A stretch of 64,000 nt of DNA, taken from TMED14 sp002378565. Its GTDB lineage: Bacteria > Bacteroidota > Bacteroidia > Flavobacteriales > Schleiferiaceae. The notes under the pieces are model-generated. The model was not told where the DNA came from. It saw only the letters and a program-made list of their open reading frames with translations, and ran no database searches. Numbering within the stretch: position 1 is the first letter of the stretch; the number at the start of each line of letters is the position of its first letter. Location: contig OX044356.1 in assembly GCA_943846715.1 (NCBI GenBank), forward strand, positions 186,001-250,000, read 5' to 3'. The position numbers and the translations under genes are program-made. Shown piece after piece: positions 7,462 to 15,938 of the stretch.

Positions 7462-8355
7462 ATGTCAAAAACCCATAAATCGTCCTTTGTCAACATCATT
7501 GGTCACCCCAATGTAGGCAAGAGTACCCTGGCGAATGCTTTGGTAGGAAAGCGCTTGAGCATCATCACGCCCAAAGCACAGACCACCAGGCATCGCATCT
7601 TTGGGATACTGAATGGGGAGACAGAAAACTTTGATTACCAGTTGGTATTCTCAGATACCCCTGGTGTCTTGATTCCAGCCTATGCCCTGCAAGAGTCGAT
7701 GCTAGATGCCGTTCACAGCTCAAAAGACGATGCAGACGTCTTCCTGTATGTGGTTGAATTGGGCGAAGGGCCATTGAAACATGAAGGCCTGTACAAGCAC
7801 TTGCAAACCACTGATGTGCCTGTTTTGCTTTTGTTGAATAAGGTCGACTTGCATGACCAGGAGACACTTGAAAATGAATCAGCTTTATGGGCTGAGCGTT
7901 TGCCAAAAGCAGAAATCATTCCCATGTCGGCAAAAACAGGATTCAACCTTTCCTATGTTTTGAAGCGCTTGCTGGAGCTTTCGTCCGAGGGGCCAGCCTA
8001 CTTTGACAAAGACCAGCTGACTGATCGAAGCGATCGATTCATCTGCTCAGAATTCATTCGTGAACAGATCCTGAACCGCTACAAAAAAGAAGTGCCTTAC
8101 TCCGTTGAGGTCGATGTAGACTCCTTCAAAGACGAGCCAAAGATTTTACGCATACGTGCCATATTGGTTGTGGCTCGCGAATCACAAAAAGGCATTTTGA
8201 TTGGGCACAAAGGTGTGGCATTGAAAGCCGTAGGCACAGCTGCACGCCGTCAACTTGAATTATTCTATGGCAAACAGGTTTACTTAGAGCTCTTTGTCAA
8301 AGTCAATAGCAACTGGAGAAATGATCCAGAGAAACTCAAACGATACGGATACTGA
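7462..8355 (+). CDS. era: GTPase Era
   Basis: 297-residue ribosome-assembly GTPase that binds the 3' end of 16S rRNA and helps mature the 30S subunit. The G1 motif is GHPNVGKST near residues 14-22, with DTPG (G3), NKVD (G4) and SAKTG (G5) in order. The C-terminal third contains the KH domain with ILIGHKGVALKAVGTAAR. Length and motif order are normal for the family. The stop overlaps the der start by one base (TGATG), so the two GTPases are coupled. A -7-like box ends four bases before the ATG and there is no other in-frame ATG nearby, so this start is favoured. Confidence 0.97.
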   Translation: MSKTHKSSFVNIIGHPNVGKSTLANALVGKRLSIITPKAQTTRHRIFGILNGETENFDYQLVFSDTPGVLIPAYALQESMLDAVHSSKDDADVFLYVVELGEGPLKHEGLYKHLQTTDVPVLLLLNKVDLHDQETLENESALWAERLPKAEIIPMSAKTGFNLSYVLKRLLELSSEGPAYFDKDQLTDRSDRFICSEFIREQILNRYKKEVPYSVEVDVDSFKDEPKILRIRAILVVARESQKGILIGHKGVALKAVGTAARRQLELFYGKQVYLELFVKVNSNWRNDPEKLKRYGY

Positions 8356-9674
8356 TGAAGCCACTTGTCGCCATAATCGGCCGCCCCAATGTGGGCAAAT
8401 CCACACTCTTTAACCGTCTGGTCCAAAGGCGTGAAGCTATTGTAGACCCCACTGCGGGTGTGACGCGTGACCGTCACTATGGCCATGCAGAATGGGCAGG
8501 ACGCTCCTTTGCATTGGTTGATACCGGTGGTTGGATCGAAGGATCTGATGACATATTTGAAGGGGAAATTCGCCGCCAGGTAGAGGTTGCCTTGGAAGAG
8601 TGCAACTTCATCTTGTTTCTGGTTGATGTTGAAGCAGGCATCACCCATGATGATCAAGAAATCGCGCGATTGCTTCGCAAGCAATCCAAGCCAATTGTCT
8701 TGATCGCCAACAAAACTGACACCCATGAACGCATGGCGCAGGCTGCTGAGTTCTATTCCTTGGGGTTTGGCGAGCCAATGACTGTCAGCTCCATCAATGG
8801 ACTGGGAACTGGTGATGCCCTGGACGCCTTGGTGGCTCACTTTCCCGAACCTGGATCAAACGATGAAATTGATCCCTTTGAAGGCAAGCCAAGGTTGGCG
8901 ATTGTAGGCCGTCCTAACGTGGGGAAATCCTCCATCACCAACGCTTTGTTTGAGGCAGAAGTTAGCATCGTAACCGACATCGCTGGAACCACCAGAGATA
9001 CGGTCAATAGCCACTTCAATAAATTTGACATGGACTTTGTCCTGCTAGACACGGCAGGCATGCGTAAAAAAGGTAAGGTCAATCAAAACCTGGAATTTTA
9101 TTCCAACATGCGTACGGTGCGAACCATTGAAGACTCTGATGTCTGCATGCTCGTCATCGATGCAACCCAAGGGTTTGAAAGTCAGGATCAAAACATCCTG
9201 CATGTCATCCTGACCAACAAAAAGGGCCTGGTTGTCGTGATCAACAAATGGGATTTGGTTTCTAAAGACACCCACACCATGAAAACGTTTGAGGAACAGG
9301 TTCGCATAAAAATGCGTCCCTTTGTTGACGTCCCCATCATCTTCACCTCAGCAATCTCAAAACAGCGTGTATTGAAAGCCGTTGAGACATGCATGGAAGT
9401 GCAATCACGCCGATCAACCCGCCTTGGCACATCCAAACTCAATGACATCATCTTGCCCATTGTCAAGGAGCGCCCTCCACCCATGTACAAAGGCAAGATT
9501 GTAAAAATCAAATTCATTTCTCAGCTTCCAACCAAGCGTCCACAGTTTGTTTTGTATTGCAATATGCCACAGTATGTGAAGGAGCCTTATGAGCGATTTG
9601 TTGAAAATCAGTTCCGCAAACACTTCGATCTCACGGGGATTCCTATCGATTTGTATTTTAGGAAAAAGGTCTAA
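8355..9674 (+). CDS. der: Double GTPase Der (EngA)
   Basis: 439-residue essential GTPase with two tandem G domains, needed for 50S subunit assembly. G1 motifs GRPNVGKST (about 9-17) and GRPNVGKSS (about 185-193), with matching DTGG/DTAG, NKTD and NKWD elements. A C-terminal KH-like domain runs through KFISQLPTKRPQFVLYCN. It is directly coupled to era by a one-base overlap and is followed by a strong terminator, so era-der is a two-gene operon. Confidence 0.97.
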   Translation: MKPLVAIIGRPNVGKSTLFNRLVQRREAIVDPTAGVTRDRHYGHAEWAGRSFALVDTGGWIEGSDDIFEGEIRRQVEVALEECNFILFLVDVEAGITHDDQEIARLLRKQSKPIVLIANKTDTHERMAQAAEFYSLGFGEPMTVSSINGLGTGDALDALVAHFPEPGSNDEIDPFEGKPRLAIVGRPNVGKSSITNALFEAEVSIVTDIAGTTRDTVNSHFNKFDMDFVLLDTAGMRKKGKVNQNLEFYSNMRTVRTIEDSDVCMLVIDATQGFESQDQNILHVILTNKKGLVVVINKWDLVSKDTHTMKTFEEQVRIKMRPFVDVPIIFTSAISKQRVLKAVETCMEVQSRRSTRLGTSKLNDIILPIVKERPPPMYKGKIVKIKFISQLPTKRPQFVLYCNMPQYVKEPYERFVENQFRKHFDLTGIPIDLYFRKKV

Positions 9675-9692
9675 AATTGATCATAATCAAAC

Positions 9693-9719
9693 AAAAAAGG
9701 CGCTTTTAGCGCCTTTTTT
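9693..9719. terminator. Bidirectional terminator between der and gldA-like gene
   Basis: AAAAAAGGCGC and GCGCCTTTTTT form a perfect stem with a five-base loop. T-runs on both strands would end der from the left and the gldA-like gene from the right. Confidence 0.9.
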
Positions 9720-9772
9720 GATGAAAAACTGTCAAATTGACAATAGTTAACAAGCAGAGAATGTGAGGGCAA

Positions 9773-10468
9773 TCAATCAGCTGTTGCCAATCGGAAAGCC
9801 TCCTCCATGGAGCTGGACTTGGTGATGTTTTCCACACTGTCATCTCGTTGAATCTTTCCAGCCTTGATGAAGATCACCCGATCACACATCGCTTCCACTT
9901 CTTGCATGACGTGGGTACTCAGTATCACGGTTTTGTCCTTACCAATGGCCATGATCAACTCCCTGATGGAAGTTAATTGATTGGGGTCAAGGCCAGTCGT
10001 TGGCTCATCTAGAATGAGCACATCCGGGTCATGCATGAGGGCTGCTGCCAGGCCCACGCGTTGGCGGTAACCCTTGGAGAGCTCTTTAATCTTCTTGTGC
10101 TGTTCAGGCTCAAGCCCCACCTTACGGATGGTATCTGTGATCTTGTTTTTGTCTTGCTTGTGAATCTTAGCTACAAACTGGAGAAACGCTACCACATGCA
10201 TGTCAGGGTATAGCGGGTTGTGTTCAGGTAGGTAGCCAATCCGTTGACGAACCATCAGGCTGTTGTCCTGCGTGTCCATTCCGCAAACCAAGGCTTCCCC
10301 TTCGCTTTGTGGTAAATAGGATGTGAGAATCTTCATCAAAGTAGATTTCCCTGCGCCGTTAGGACCTAAAAGCCCGACAATCTGCCCCTTAGGAATTTCA
10401 AATGACACCTGATCCAAGGCTTTTTGTTGGCCGTAGGATTTACTTAAGTTCTTAACGTGAATAGACAT
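9773..10468 (-). CDS. gldA: ABC transporter ATPase, GldA-like
   Basis: 231-residue ABC ATPase with Walker A GPNGAGKST (35-43), signature LSKGYRQRVGLA and Walker B VLILDEPTTGLD, then the switch histidine in ILSTHVMQEVEAMCDR. The opening (MSIHVKNLSKSYGQQKALD) resembles GldA of gliding Flavobacteriia, which pairs with the membrane subunits GldF and GldG. Neither gldF nor gldG lies in this window, and the protein appears shorter than typical GldA, so a generic multidrug-type ABC-2 ATPase is the alternative. The gene follows a short exported protein gene on the same strand with a nine-base gap. Confidence 0.7.
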   Translation of the reverse strand: MSIHVKNLSKSYGQQKALDQVSFEIPKGQIVGLLGPNGAGKSTLMKILTSYLPQSEGEALVCGMDTQDNSLMVRQRIGYLPEHNPLYPDMHVVAFLQFVAKIHKQDKNKITDTIRKVGLEPEQHKKIKELSKGYRQRVGLAAALMHDPDVLILDEPTTGLDPNQLTSIRELIMAIGKDKTVILSTHVMQEVEAMCDRVIFIKAGKIQRDDSVENITKSSSMEEAFRLATAD

Positions 10469-10477
10469 CTGATGGGG

Positions 10478-10975
10478 CTAATTATTGTACCAAACGGGTG
10501 ACACAGCCATGCCAACTACCGCAGCCACTGTCGCATGGAGTTTTGCTTGCCGATTGTAACAATACAAGTAAGTTGGGTCATTGAAGTATGCAGCATTGGG
10601 ACTGCGGAGGACCACTTTCCAGTCGTCCTTTGGTCGGTAGTTCTTCAAAAGATCATACCCGACAGCTAGCGGTCCAAAGATGCCTCCTGCAAGAAGGTTG
10701 TTGAAGATCCGGCCTCTGAGGCGAGCGTCATTGCTTGCAGCCACGCAAAGTTTGCTGGGATCATCGTTGCTGCCTGCGATCTCATCTAGGCCAACAAAAG
10801 CAATGTCACTCAACGGAATAACAAAGGTGTTGTTGTCTGCCTTGAAGGTGAGGTTGCGCTTGCTTGCCCTGATCACCTCGCCAGAAAAGGCCTTGCCAGA
10901 GTTGAGGATAAGCACATCCATGGCTTCCAATGGAAACAAGCTTAAGGCAAAGAGAAAGGTCACTATTTTTTTCAT
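10478..10975 (-). CDS. Hypothetical exported protein
   Basis: 165 residues with a signal peptide (MKKIVTFLFALSLFPLEA). No family recognised. The N-terminal mature part (DVLILNSGKAFSGEVIRASK, then FVIPLSDIAFVG) reads like a small beta-sheet domain, and a hydrophobic glycine-rich stretch (FNNLLAGGIFGPLAVGYDLL) near 92-111 could be membrane-associated. Another hydrophobic segment lies at the C-terminus. It sits upstream of the gldA-like ATPase on the same strand with nine bases between, so the two are probably cotranscribed. That suggests, but does not show, an envelope role. A TAAATTTG box on the minus strand at 11039-11032 is the likely promoter. Confidence 0.75.
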   Translation of the reverse strand: MKKIVTFLFALSLFPLEAMDVLILNSGKAFSGEVIRASKRNLTFKADNNTFVIPLSDIAFVGLDEIAGSNDDPSKLCVAASNDARLRGRIFNNLLAGGIFGPLAVGYDLLKNYRPKDDWKVVLRSPNAAYFNDPTYLYCYNRQAKLHATVAAVVGMAVSPVWYNN

Positions 10976-11031
10976 GAAATGGCATTATTGAAACAATGGT
11001 TAGGATTTCTTGCTGAGACCATAGACCATGC

Positions 11032-11039
11032 CAAATTTA
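11032..11039 (-). promoter_or_regulatory. -7 box for the exported-protein/gldA-like operon
   Basis: TAAATTTG on the minus strand, an exact TAnnTTTG match about 57 bases before the ATG at 10975. The same octamer is used before tRNA-fMet. Confidence 0.5.
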
Positions 11040-11043
11040 ACCC

Positions 11044-11081
11044 GATAACTTTGTTACGATGAGATAACTTTGTCGCGATGA
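11044..11081 (+). promoter_or_regulatory. Tandemly duplicated promoter element covering the rsgA start
   Basis: Two adjacent 19-bp units, 11044-11062 and 11063-11081, match at 17 of 19 bases (GATAACTTTGTnnCGATGA). Each contains TAACTTTG, an exact TAnnTTTG box. The rsgA ATG lies inside the second unit, five bases after its box. Either box could be used; the first would leave a leader of about 20 bases, the second none. Confidence 0.6.
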
Positions 11082-12034
11082 ATGGACTTGTGCTAAAATC
11101 TACTGGATCATGGTATCACCTCATGCTCGATGACGGCAATAAGGTGGATGCACGGCTGCGCGGAGCCCTTCGGTTGGCGGGAAGTAAAAGCACCAATCCA
11201 GTGGCAGTAGGCGATAAGGTGATGGCAAAGCCAGAGGTTGATGGGCGCTGGGTCATCCATGAAATCTTGTCTCGAAGCAACCATTTGATTCGTCGATCGG
11301 TGAACCTCAGCAAACGCACACAGGTCATTGCAGCCAACATGGATCAAGCAGTTTTAATCTGTACCATCGCAGAACCCAAAACCCTTTACGGATTCATGGA
11401 TCGCTTTCTGGCCACAACGGAAGCCTATGACATACCAGCTGTCATTGTCTTCAACAAGATTGATCTCTGTGGTGAAGCCGCCATGGAAGAGTTGCAATAC
11501 AGGGAGGCTGCCTATGGCGCTGCGGGCTACCCATGCCTTCGCGTCTCAGCTGTCACGGGAGAAGGCTTGGAGGCCATGGTTGACTTGCTGAGAGGAAAGG
11601 TCAGCTTATTGAGTGGCCATTCCGGTGTGGGGAAATCCACCCTAGCCAATGCCATCCAACCAGGGCTAGACCTGCGCACCACAGAAATATCAGCAGCTCA
11701 TGGTCAAGGCCTGCACACCACCACATTTGCACAGATGCATCCTTTGGATGTTGGAGGCTATGTGATTGACACCCCGGGAATTCGGGGATTTGGCTTGGTG
11801 AACATGGAATCTGCAGAAATCAGCCACTACTTCCCAGAAATTTTTGCCATGAAGGACGATTGCAAATTTAGCAACTGCCTGCATGCAGAAGAGCCTTCGT
11901 GCGCAGTGCGTTCAGCGGCAGAGGAAGGCAAATTGGCACCCACCCGTTACCGGTCTTACCTCAGCATGCTTTCAGGGGATGAGCTGGATGAGGTCTACCG
12001 CCAAGACCATCACGGACCAGATTCAGGTTCATGA
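11078..12034 (+). CDS. rsgA: Ribosome small-subunit GTPase RsgA
   Basis: 318-residue circularly permuted GTPase that checks late 30S assembly. It has an N-terminal OB-fold region, then the permuted order NKID (G4), SAVTGEG (G5), SGHSGVGKSTLANAI (G1) and DTPGIRGFG (G3). A zinc-knuckle C-terminus with CKFSNCLHAEEPSC follows. The stop overlaps the dtd start as ATGA. The ATG used here lies within a 19-bp tandem repeat carrying promoter boxes. Length is normal for the family. Confidence 0.96.
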   Translation: MNGLVLKSTGSWYHLMLDDGNKVDARLRGALRLAGSKSTNPVAVGDKVMAKPEVDGRWVIHEILSRSNHLIRRSVNLSKRTQVIAANMDQAVLICTIAEPKTLYGFMDRFLATTEAYDIPAVIVFNKIDLCGEAAMEELQYREAAYGAAGYPCLRVSAVTGEGLEAMVDLLRGKVSLLSGHSGVGKSTLANAIQPGLDLRTTEISAAHGQGLHTTTFAQMHPLDVGGYVIDTPGIRGFGLVNMESAEISHYFPEIFAMKDDCKFSNCLHAEEPSCAVRSAAEEGKLAPTRYRSYLSMLSGDELDEVYRQDHHGPDSGS

Positions 12035-12483
12035 GGGTGGTGGTTCAACGCGTTCTGTCCGCCTCAGTTGCTGTTGACGGCAAGCCCCATGCCTCCATTG
12101 GCAAAGGTTTGTTGGTCCTGGCTGGATGGGAGTCCAACGAATCGCCATCAGACCTGACCTACATCGCGCAGAAAGTTAGTAAAATGCGGATCTTTGATGA
12201 CATTGATGGCCTGATGAATCGTTCCGTCATGGACATGGAGGGTGACATCCTGGTCATTTCCCAGTTCACCCTGCATGCCAGCACCAAAAAGGGCAACCGC
12301 CCGAGCTATTACAAGTCTGCCCCGGGTCTTGAGGCAGAGCCACTGTATGAAGCCTTTCTGGATGAACTGTGGCATACCTGCAACCGCCCAGTTAAATCAG
12401 GGAAGTTTGGCGCAGATATGACCATCACACTCACCAACGATGGCCCGGTAACCATCACCATTGACTCAAAAAACAAGGAATGA
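12031..12483 (+). CDS. dtd: D-aminoacyl-tRNA deacylase
   Basis: 150-residue editing enzyme that hydrolyses D-amino acids (notably D-Tyr) wrongly attached to tRNA. It shows the family start MRVVVQRVLSASVAVDG, the SQFTLHA segment, GNRPSYYKSA, and a C-terminal NDGPVT with the Gly-Pro pair that shapes the active site. It overlaps rsgA upstream and the MazG-like gene downstream, each by ATGA, so the three form a compact operon. Confidence 0.96.
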   Translation: MRVVVQRVLSASVAVDGKPHASIGKGLLVLAGWESNESPSDLTYIAQKVSKMRIFDDIDGLMNRSVMDMEGDILVISQFTLHASTKKGNRPSYYKSAPGLEAEPLYEAFLDELWHTCNRPVKSGKFGADMTITLTNDGPVTITIDSKNKE

Positions 12484-12845
12484 TGACAACAGATAGCAGA
12501 ACCCCAACTTCAGACAATGCGCCCATCAAAAGTTTGCAACGTGACGTAGATCAATGGATAGCAGATTTTGGTGTGCGTTACTTCAATGAACTCACCAACA
12601 TGGCACAGCTTAGTGAAGAGGTGGGCGAAGTGGCACGGATTATTGCCCGTCGCTATGGCGAGCAGTCAGAGAAGCCCTCCGATGCGAAGGCGGACCTTGG
12701 TGAGGAACTCTCAGATGTCCTCTTTGTCGTGCTTTGCCTGGCCAATCAAACAGGCACTGACCTTCAAGCAGCCTTCGATCGCCGAATGACAGCTAAGGGT
12801 GTCAGAGACAAAGACCGCCATCAGAACAACCCTAAGTTGCGTTGA
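12480..12845 (+). CDS. MazG-like nucleotide pyrophosphohydrolase
   Basis: 121-residue all-alpha NTP pyrophosphatase. The metal-binding pattern is visible as SEEVGEVAR (EExxE) followed by LGEELSDVLFVV (ExxD). Single-domain MazG-like enzymes remove non-canonical or excess nucleoside triphosphates. The ATG at 12480 overlaps the dtd stop; a second ATG directly follows, and either could be used. It is last in the rsgA-dtd-mazG operon, so its job fits translational or nucleotide quality control. Confidence 0.9.
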   Translation: MMTTDSRTPTSDNAPIKSLQRDVDQWIADFGVRYFNELTNMAQLSEEVGEVARIIARRYGEQSEKPSDAKADLGEELSDVLFVVLCLANQTGTDLQAAFDRRMTAKGVRDKDRHQNNPKLR

Positions 12846-12904
12846 TAGGTTAATTGTCCCCTTGTTTGAGGTGGCTCTGGTTATGTTGCAAGGTGTATCC
12901 TGCT

Positions 12905-12912
12905 TACCTTTG
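12905..12912 (+). promoter_or_regulatory. -7 box before the acyl-CoA dehydrogenase gene
   Basis: TACCTTTG, an exact TAnnTTTG match, 19 bases before the ATG at 12932. A TTG 16 bases upstream of the box (12886-12888) is a possible -33 element. Confidence 0.65.
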
Positions 12913-12931
12913 AGCCCTTAACAATTACCCC

Positions 12932-14110
12932 ATGCGTCAAGACCTCTTTGTATCCCCCGATTATTACCAACTCGATGACCTGCTTAGCGATGAGCACAAA
13001 ATGGTTCGTGATGCGACCAGAGAATGGGTCAAGCGCGATGTGAGTCCCATCATTGAGGATTACGCACAGCGCGCTGCCTTCCCTGAGCAATTGGTGAAGG
13101 GACTGGCAGAGATTGGGGCTTTTGGTCCCTACATCCCCGAGGAGTATGGCGGTGCTGGCCTGGATCAAATGAGCTATGGCTTGATGATGCAAGAAATTGA
13201 GCGTGGCGATTCAGGGGTTCGATCAACCTGTTCCGTGCAATCATCCTTGGTGATGTACCCGATCTATGCCTATGGATCTGAGGAGCAGCGCATGCGTTTT
13301 TTGCCAAAGTTGGCAAGCGGAGAGTACCTGGGAAGCTTTGGTCTCACAGAGCCAGACCACGGTTCCAACCCTAGCGGCATGACCACCCACTTTGAAGACA
13401 AAGGGGATCACTACTTGCTCAATGGCGCAAAAATGTGGATATCTAACTCACCTTTTTGCCATGTAGCTGTGGTATGGGCAAAGGATGAAAAGGGACGCAT
13501 TCATGGTTTGATTGTCGAACGCGGCATGGAAGGATTCACCACCCCTGAAACCCACAACAAGTGGAGCTTGCGAGCAAGTTCCACCGGTGAATTGGTCTTC
13601 AATAACGTCAAGGTCCCCAAGCATAACCTGCTACCCGGCAAGTCGGGCCTTGGTGCGCCACTGGGCTGCTTGGATTCTGCTCGCTACGGCATTGCCTGGG
13701 GCGCCATTGGTGCAGCCATGGACTGCTACGACACAGCGTTGAGGTATTCCAAAGAGCGAGTCCAGTTTGGTAAACCTATTGCGGGCTTCCAGCTTCAGCA
13801 AAAGAAATTGGCAGAGATGATCACGGAGATCACCAAGGCTCAACTTTTGACCTACCGATTGGGTCAATTAAAAAATGAAGGCAAGGCGACCTCTCCTCAG
13901 ATCTCCATGGCTAAACGCAACAACGTAGACATGGCATTGACCATTGCTAGAGATGCCCGTCAAATGCTAGGTGGCATGGGAATCACTGGTGAATACCCCA
14001 TCATGCGTCACATGATGAACTTGGAGTCAGTGGTGACCTACGAAGGCACCCATGACATTCATTTGCTGATTACCGGCATGGATGTCACCGGCATTGCAGC
14101 ATTCAAATAG
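12932..14110 (+). CDS. gcdH: Acyl-CoA dehydrogenase, glutaryl-CoA dehydrogenase type
   Basis: 392-residue FAD enzyme. Glutaryl-CoA dehydrogenase oxidises and decarboxylates glutaryl-CoA to crotonyl-CoA in lysine and tryptophan breakdown. The catalytic base is in VTYEGTHDIH near the C-terminus. The segment GDSGVRSTCSVQSSLVM carries the arginine that in this subgroup contacts the substrate's distal carboxylate, favouring glutaryl-CoA over plain fatty acyl-CoA. FAD-contact motifs LTEPDHGSNP and MWISNSPF are present. It has its own promoter and appears monocistronic; the following gene is on the other strand. Confidence 0.88.
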   Translation: MRQDLFVSPDYYQLDDLLSDEHKMVRDATREWVKRDVSPIIEDYAQRAAFPEQLVKGLAEIGAFGPYIPEEYGGAGLDQMSYGLMMQEIERGDSGVRSTCSVQSSLVMYPIYAYGSEEQRMRFLPKLASGEYLGSFGLTEPDHGSNPSGMTTHFEDKGDHYLLNGAKMWISNSPFCHVAVVWAKDEKGRIHGLIVERGMEGFTTPETHNKWSLRASSTGELVFNNVKVPKHNLLPGKSGLGAPLGCLDSARYGIAWGAIGAAMDCYDTALRYSKERVQFGKPIAGFQLQQKKLAEMITEITKAQLLTYRLGQLKNEGKATSPQISMAKRNNVDMALTIARDARQMLGGMGITGEYPIMRHMMNLESVVTYEGTHDIHLLITGMDVTGIAAFK

Positions 14111-14149
14111 AGAGCTCAAGGGGCACCCTTGATAAGGCAGAAGATGGCG

Positions 14150-14665
14150 TTAACAAGTCATACGCTTTTCATAGGCCAGGCGTTTATCACCATCATCGAG
14201 ATAAATGACCCCACAATAGGTGTACTTTAACTTCTTAAGCAAACCTTGCATGGCTAGATTGTCTTGATGCGTATCGATCCGCATTGAATCTATATGGTTT
14301 TTTAAGAGTAGCTGTTCACACTGCTCAAAAATGAATTTTGCAACGCCTTTATTTCTGAATTCATTGGTAACAGCCATTCTGTGTATGACCCCATACGTTG
14401 CATTGGCTTTGGTTATCCAGCTCCCTTCAATAGTCATGTAAGTTGATTCCTTTCTTGTAGAGAACATTGCTGTTCCGATAAGGGTTGAATCGTTTGATGC
14501 GACGACAAAGCTTTCATTATTCAGTATGTCTCTATGCATAGCTGCTTCGTTTGGATAGCCATTTTGCCATTGATCAATGTGATGACTAGCTAAAAACCCT
14601 TGAGCCTCTTCAATGATTCTCATTATTGGAGCGAGCTCTCTTTTTTTTGCCTTTAAGAATCTCAT
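14150..14665 (-). CDS. GNAT-family N-acetyltransferase
   Basis: 171-residue acetyltransferase that uses acetyl-CoA; substrate unknown. The core GNAT pattern is visible as VIHRMAVTNEFRNKGVAKFIFEQC (motif A, with the R/Q-x-x-G-x-A pyrophosphate loop as RNKGVA), followed by a DNLAMQGLLKKLKY motif B. I chose the ATG at 14665: an open frame extends to 14776, but that part crosses the hflX terminator. The gene looks more AT-rich than its neighbours and sits between a housekeeping gene on the other strand and hflX, suggesting later insertion. Confidence 0.82.
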   Translation of the reverse strand: MRFLKAKKRELAPIMRIIEEAQGFLASHHIDQWQNGYPNEAAMHRDILNNESFVVASNDSTLIGTAMFSTRKESTYMTIEGSWITKANATYGVIHRMAVTNEFRNKGVAKFIFEQCEQLLLKNHIDSMRIDTHQDNLAMQGLLKKLKYTYCGVIYLDDGDKRLAYEKRMTC

Positions 14666-14697
14666 CAATGAATGTTTAATGCTGAATAAATTTAAAT

Positions 14698-14724
14698 AAA
14701 AAAGCCCCTTCTGAAGAAGAGGCC
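14698..14724 (-). terminator. hflX terminator; copy of a recurrent hairpin
   Basis: On the minus strand GCCTCTTCT and AGAAGGGGC pair, followed by six T. Near-identical hairpins occur at 61282-61306 and 62810-62835, also downstream of minus-strand genes. Confidence 0.8.
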
Positions 14725-14756
14725 ATGCTGAAAGGGTTGCTGACTTTGTTGATATC

Positions 14757-15932
14757 TCAGTAGAGGTAGCCTTCAAAAGGGAAGCGCTTGCCGTGGATGG
14801 CTCCTGCCATGCGGTACAATGACTCCCTCAGGCTGTCAAAGTTGTCCTTGGTCGTGGCAGAGATGAAGATGGAGTCATCATCCAGTTCGTTGTTCCATCG
14901 ACCGATGACGTCTTCCAAAATGGGTGTGAAGCCCTCTTCGTTTGTTTTGCCTTTCCATAAATCCACTTTATTGAACACTGTCAAGGTGGGTTTGTTGTCC
15001 GCATTGATGTCGACCAACACCTTGTTCACGGCTGCCATGTGACCCTCATAACTCTCATGCGATACGTCAACCACATGAATAAGCATGTCGGCTTCACGCA
15101 CCTCATCCAAGGTGGATTTGAAGGACTCAATCAGCTGCGTAGGTAGCTTGCGAATGAAGCCCACTGTGTCTGTCAGCAAAAATGGCAAATTGCCAATCAC
15201 GATTTTTCTTACGGTGGTATCCAGGGTGGCAAACAGCTTGTCTTCTGCGAGTACATCTGTTTTACCCAATGAGTTCATCAAGGTAGATTTTCCAACGTTT
15301 GTGTAGCCAATCAAGGCCACGCGAACCAAGGCGCCGCGGTTGCCCCGCTGGCTTGCCATCTGCTTGTCAATCTTTGTCAGCTTTTTCTTGAGCAAGGTGA
15401 TTTTCTGGGTAATGAGTCGCCTGTCCGTCTCAATCTGTGATTCACCAGGCCCCCTCATGCCAATGCCACCTTTTTGCCGTTCCAAGTGGGTCCACAATCG
15501 TGTGAGTCGAGGCAAGAGGTATTGGCATTGCGCCAGTTCAACCTGTGTGCGGGCATAGGAGGTCCGTGCGCGAGCTGCAAAGATGTCCAAGATGAGGTTG
15601 GTCCGATCCAAGATTTTGATGTCCAACACTTTTTCAATGTTCTTCATCTGCGATGGCGTCAGCTCATCGTCAAAGATGGCGAGATCAATGTCGTGCTCAT
15701 CAATGAAATCTTTGATTTCCTGGATCTTTCCACTTCCAAGGAAAGTGGAACTGTCAGGTCGTTCAAGCTTCTGCGTGAAGACCCCTTTCGTCTCTGCCCC
15801 TGCGGTGTAGGCCAGAAATTCCAGTTCCTCCAAGTACTCTTTGGATTCGGCGTCATCTTGCTTCTGGGTGACAACCCCGATCAAGATGCAGGTTTCCTGC
15901 TTGACATCCCAAGTGGTAATTTTTTCTATCAT
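14757..15932 (-). CDS. hflX: GTPase HflX
   Basis: 391-residue GTPase that splits stalled or hibernating 70S/100S ribosomes, especially under heat stress. The N-terminal HflX domain carries FLGSGKIQEIKDFI and the glycine-rich RQKGGIGMRGPGESQIETDRR. The G domain has GYTNVGKSTL (G1), DTVGFIRKLP (G3) and FNKVDLW (G4). Length is normal. It is downstream of a small membrane-protein gene with a six-base gap, so the two are cotranscribed, probably from the TACCTTTG box at 16400-16393. Confidence 0.96.
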   Translation of the reverse strand: MIEKITTWDVKQETCILIGVVTQKQDDAESKEYLEELEFLAYTAGAETKGVFTQKLERPDSSTFLGSGKIQEIKDFIDEHDIDLAIFDDELTPSQMKNIEKVLDIKILDRTNLILDIFAARARTSYARTQVELAQCQYLLPRLTRLWTHLERQKGGIGMRGPGESQIETDRRLITQKITLLKKKLTKIDKQMASQRGNRGALVRVALIGYTNVGKSTLMNSLGKTDVLAEDKLFATLDTTVRKIVIGNLPFLLTDTVGFIRKLPTQLIESFKSTLDEVREADMLIHVVDVSHESYEGHMAAVNKVLVDINADNKPTLTVFNKVDLWKGKTNEEGFTPILEDVIGRWNNELDDDSIFISATTKDNFDSLRESLYRMAGAIHGKRFPFEGYLY

Positions 15933-15938
15933 CTATGC

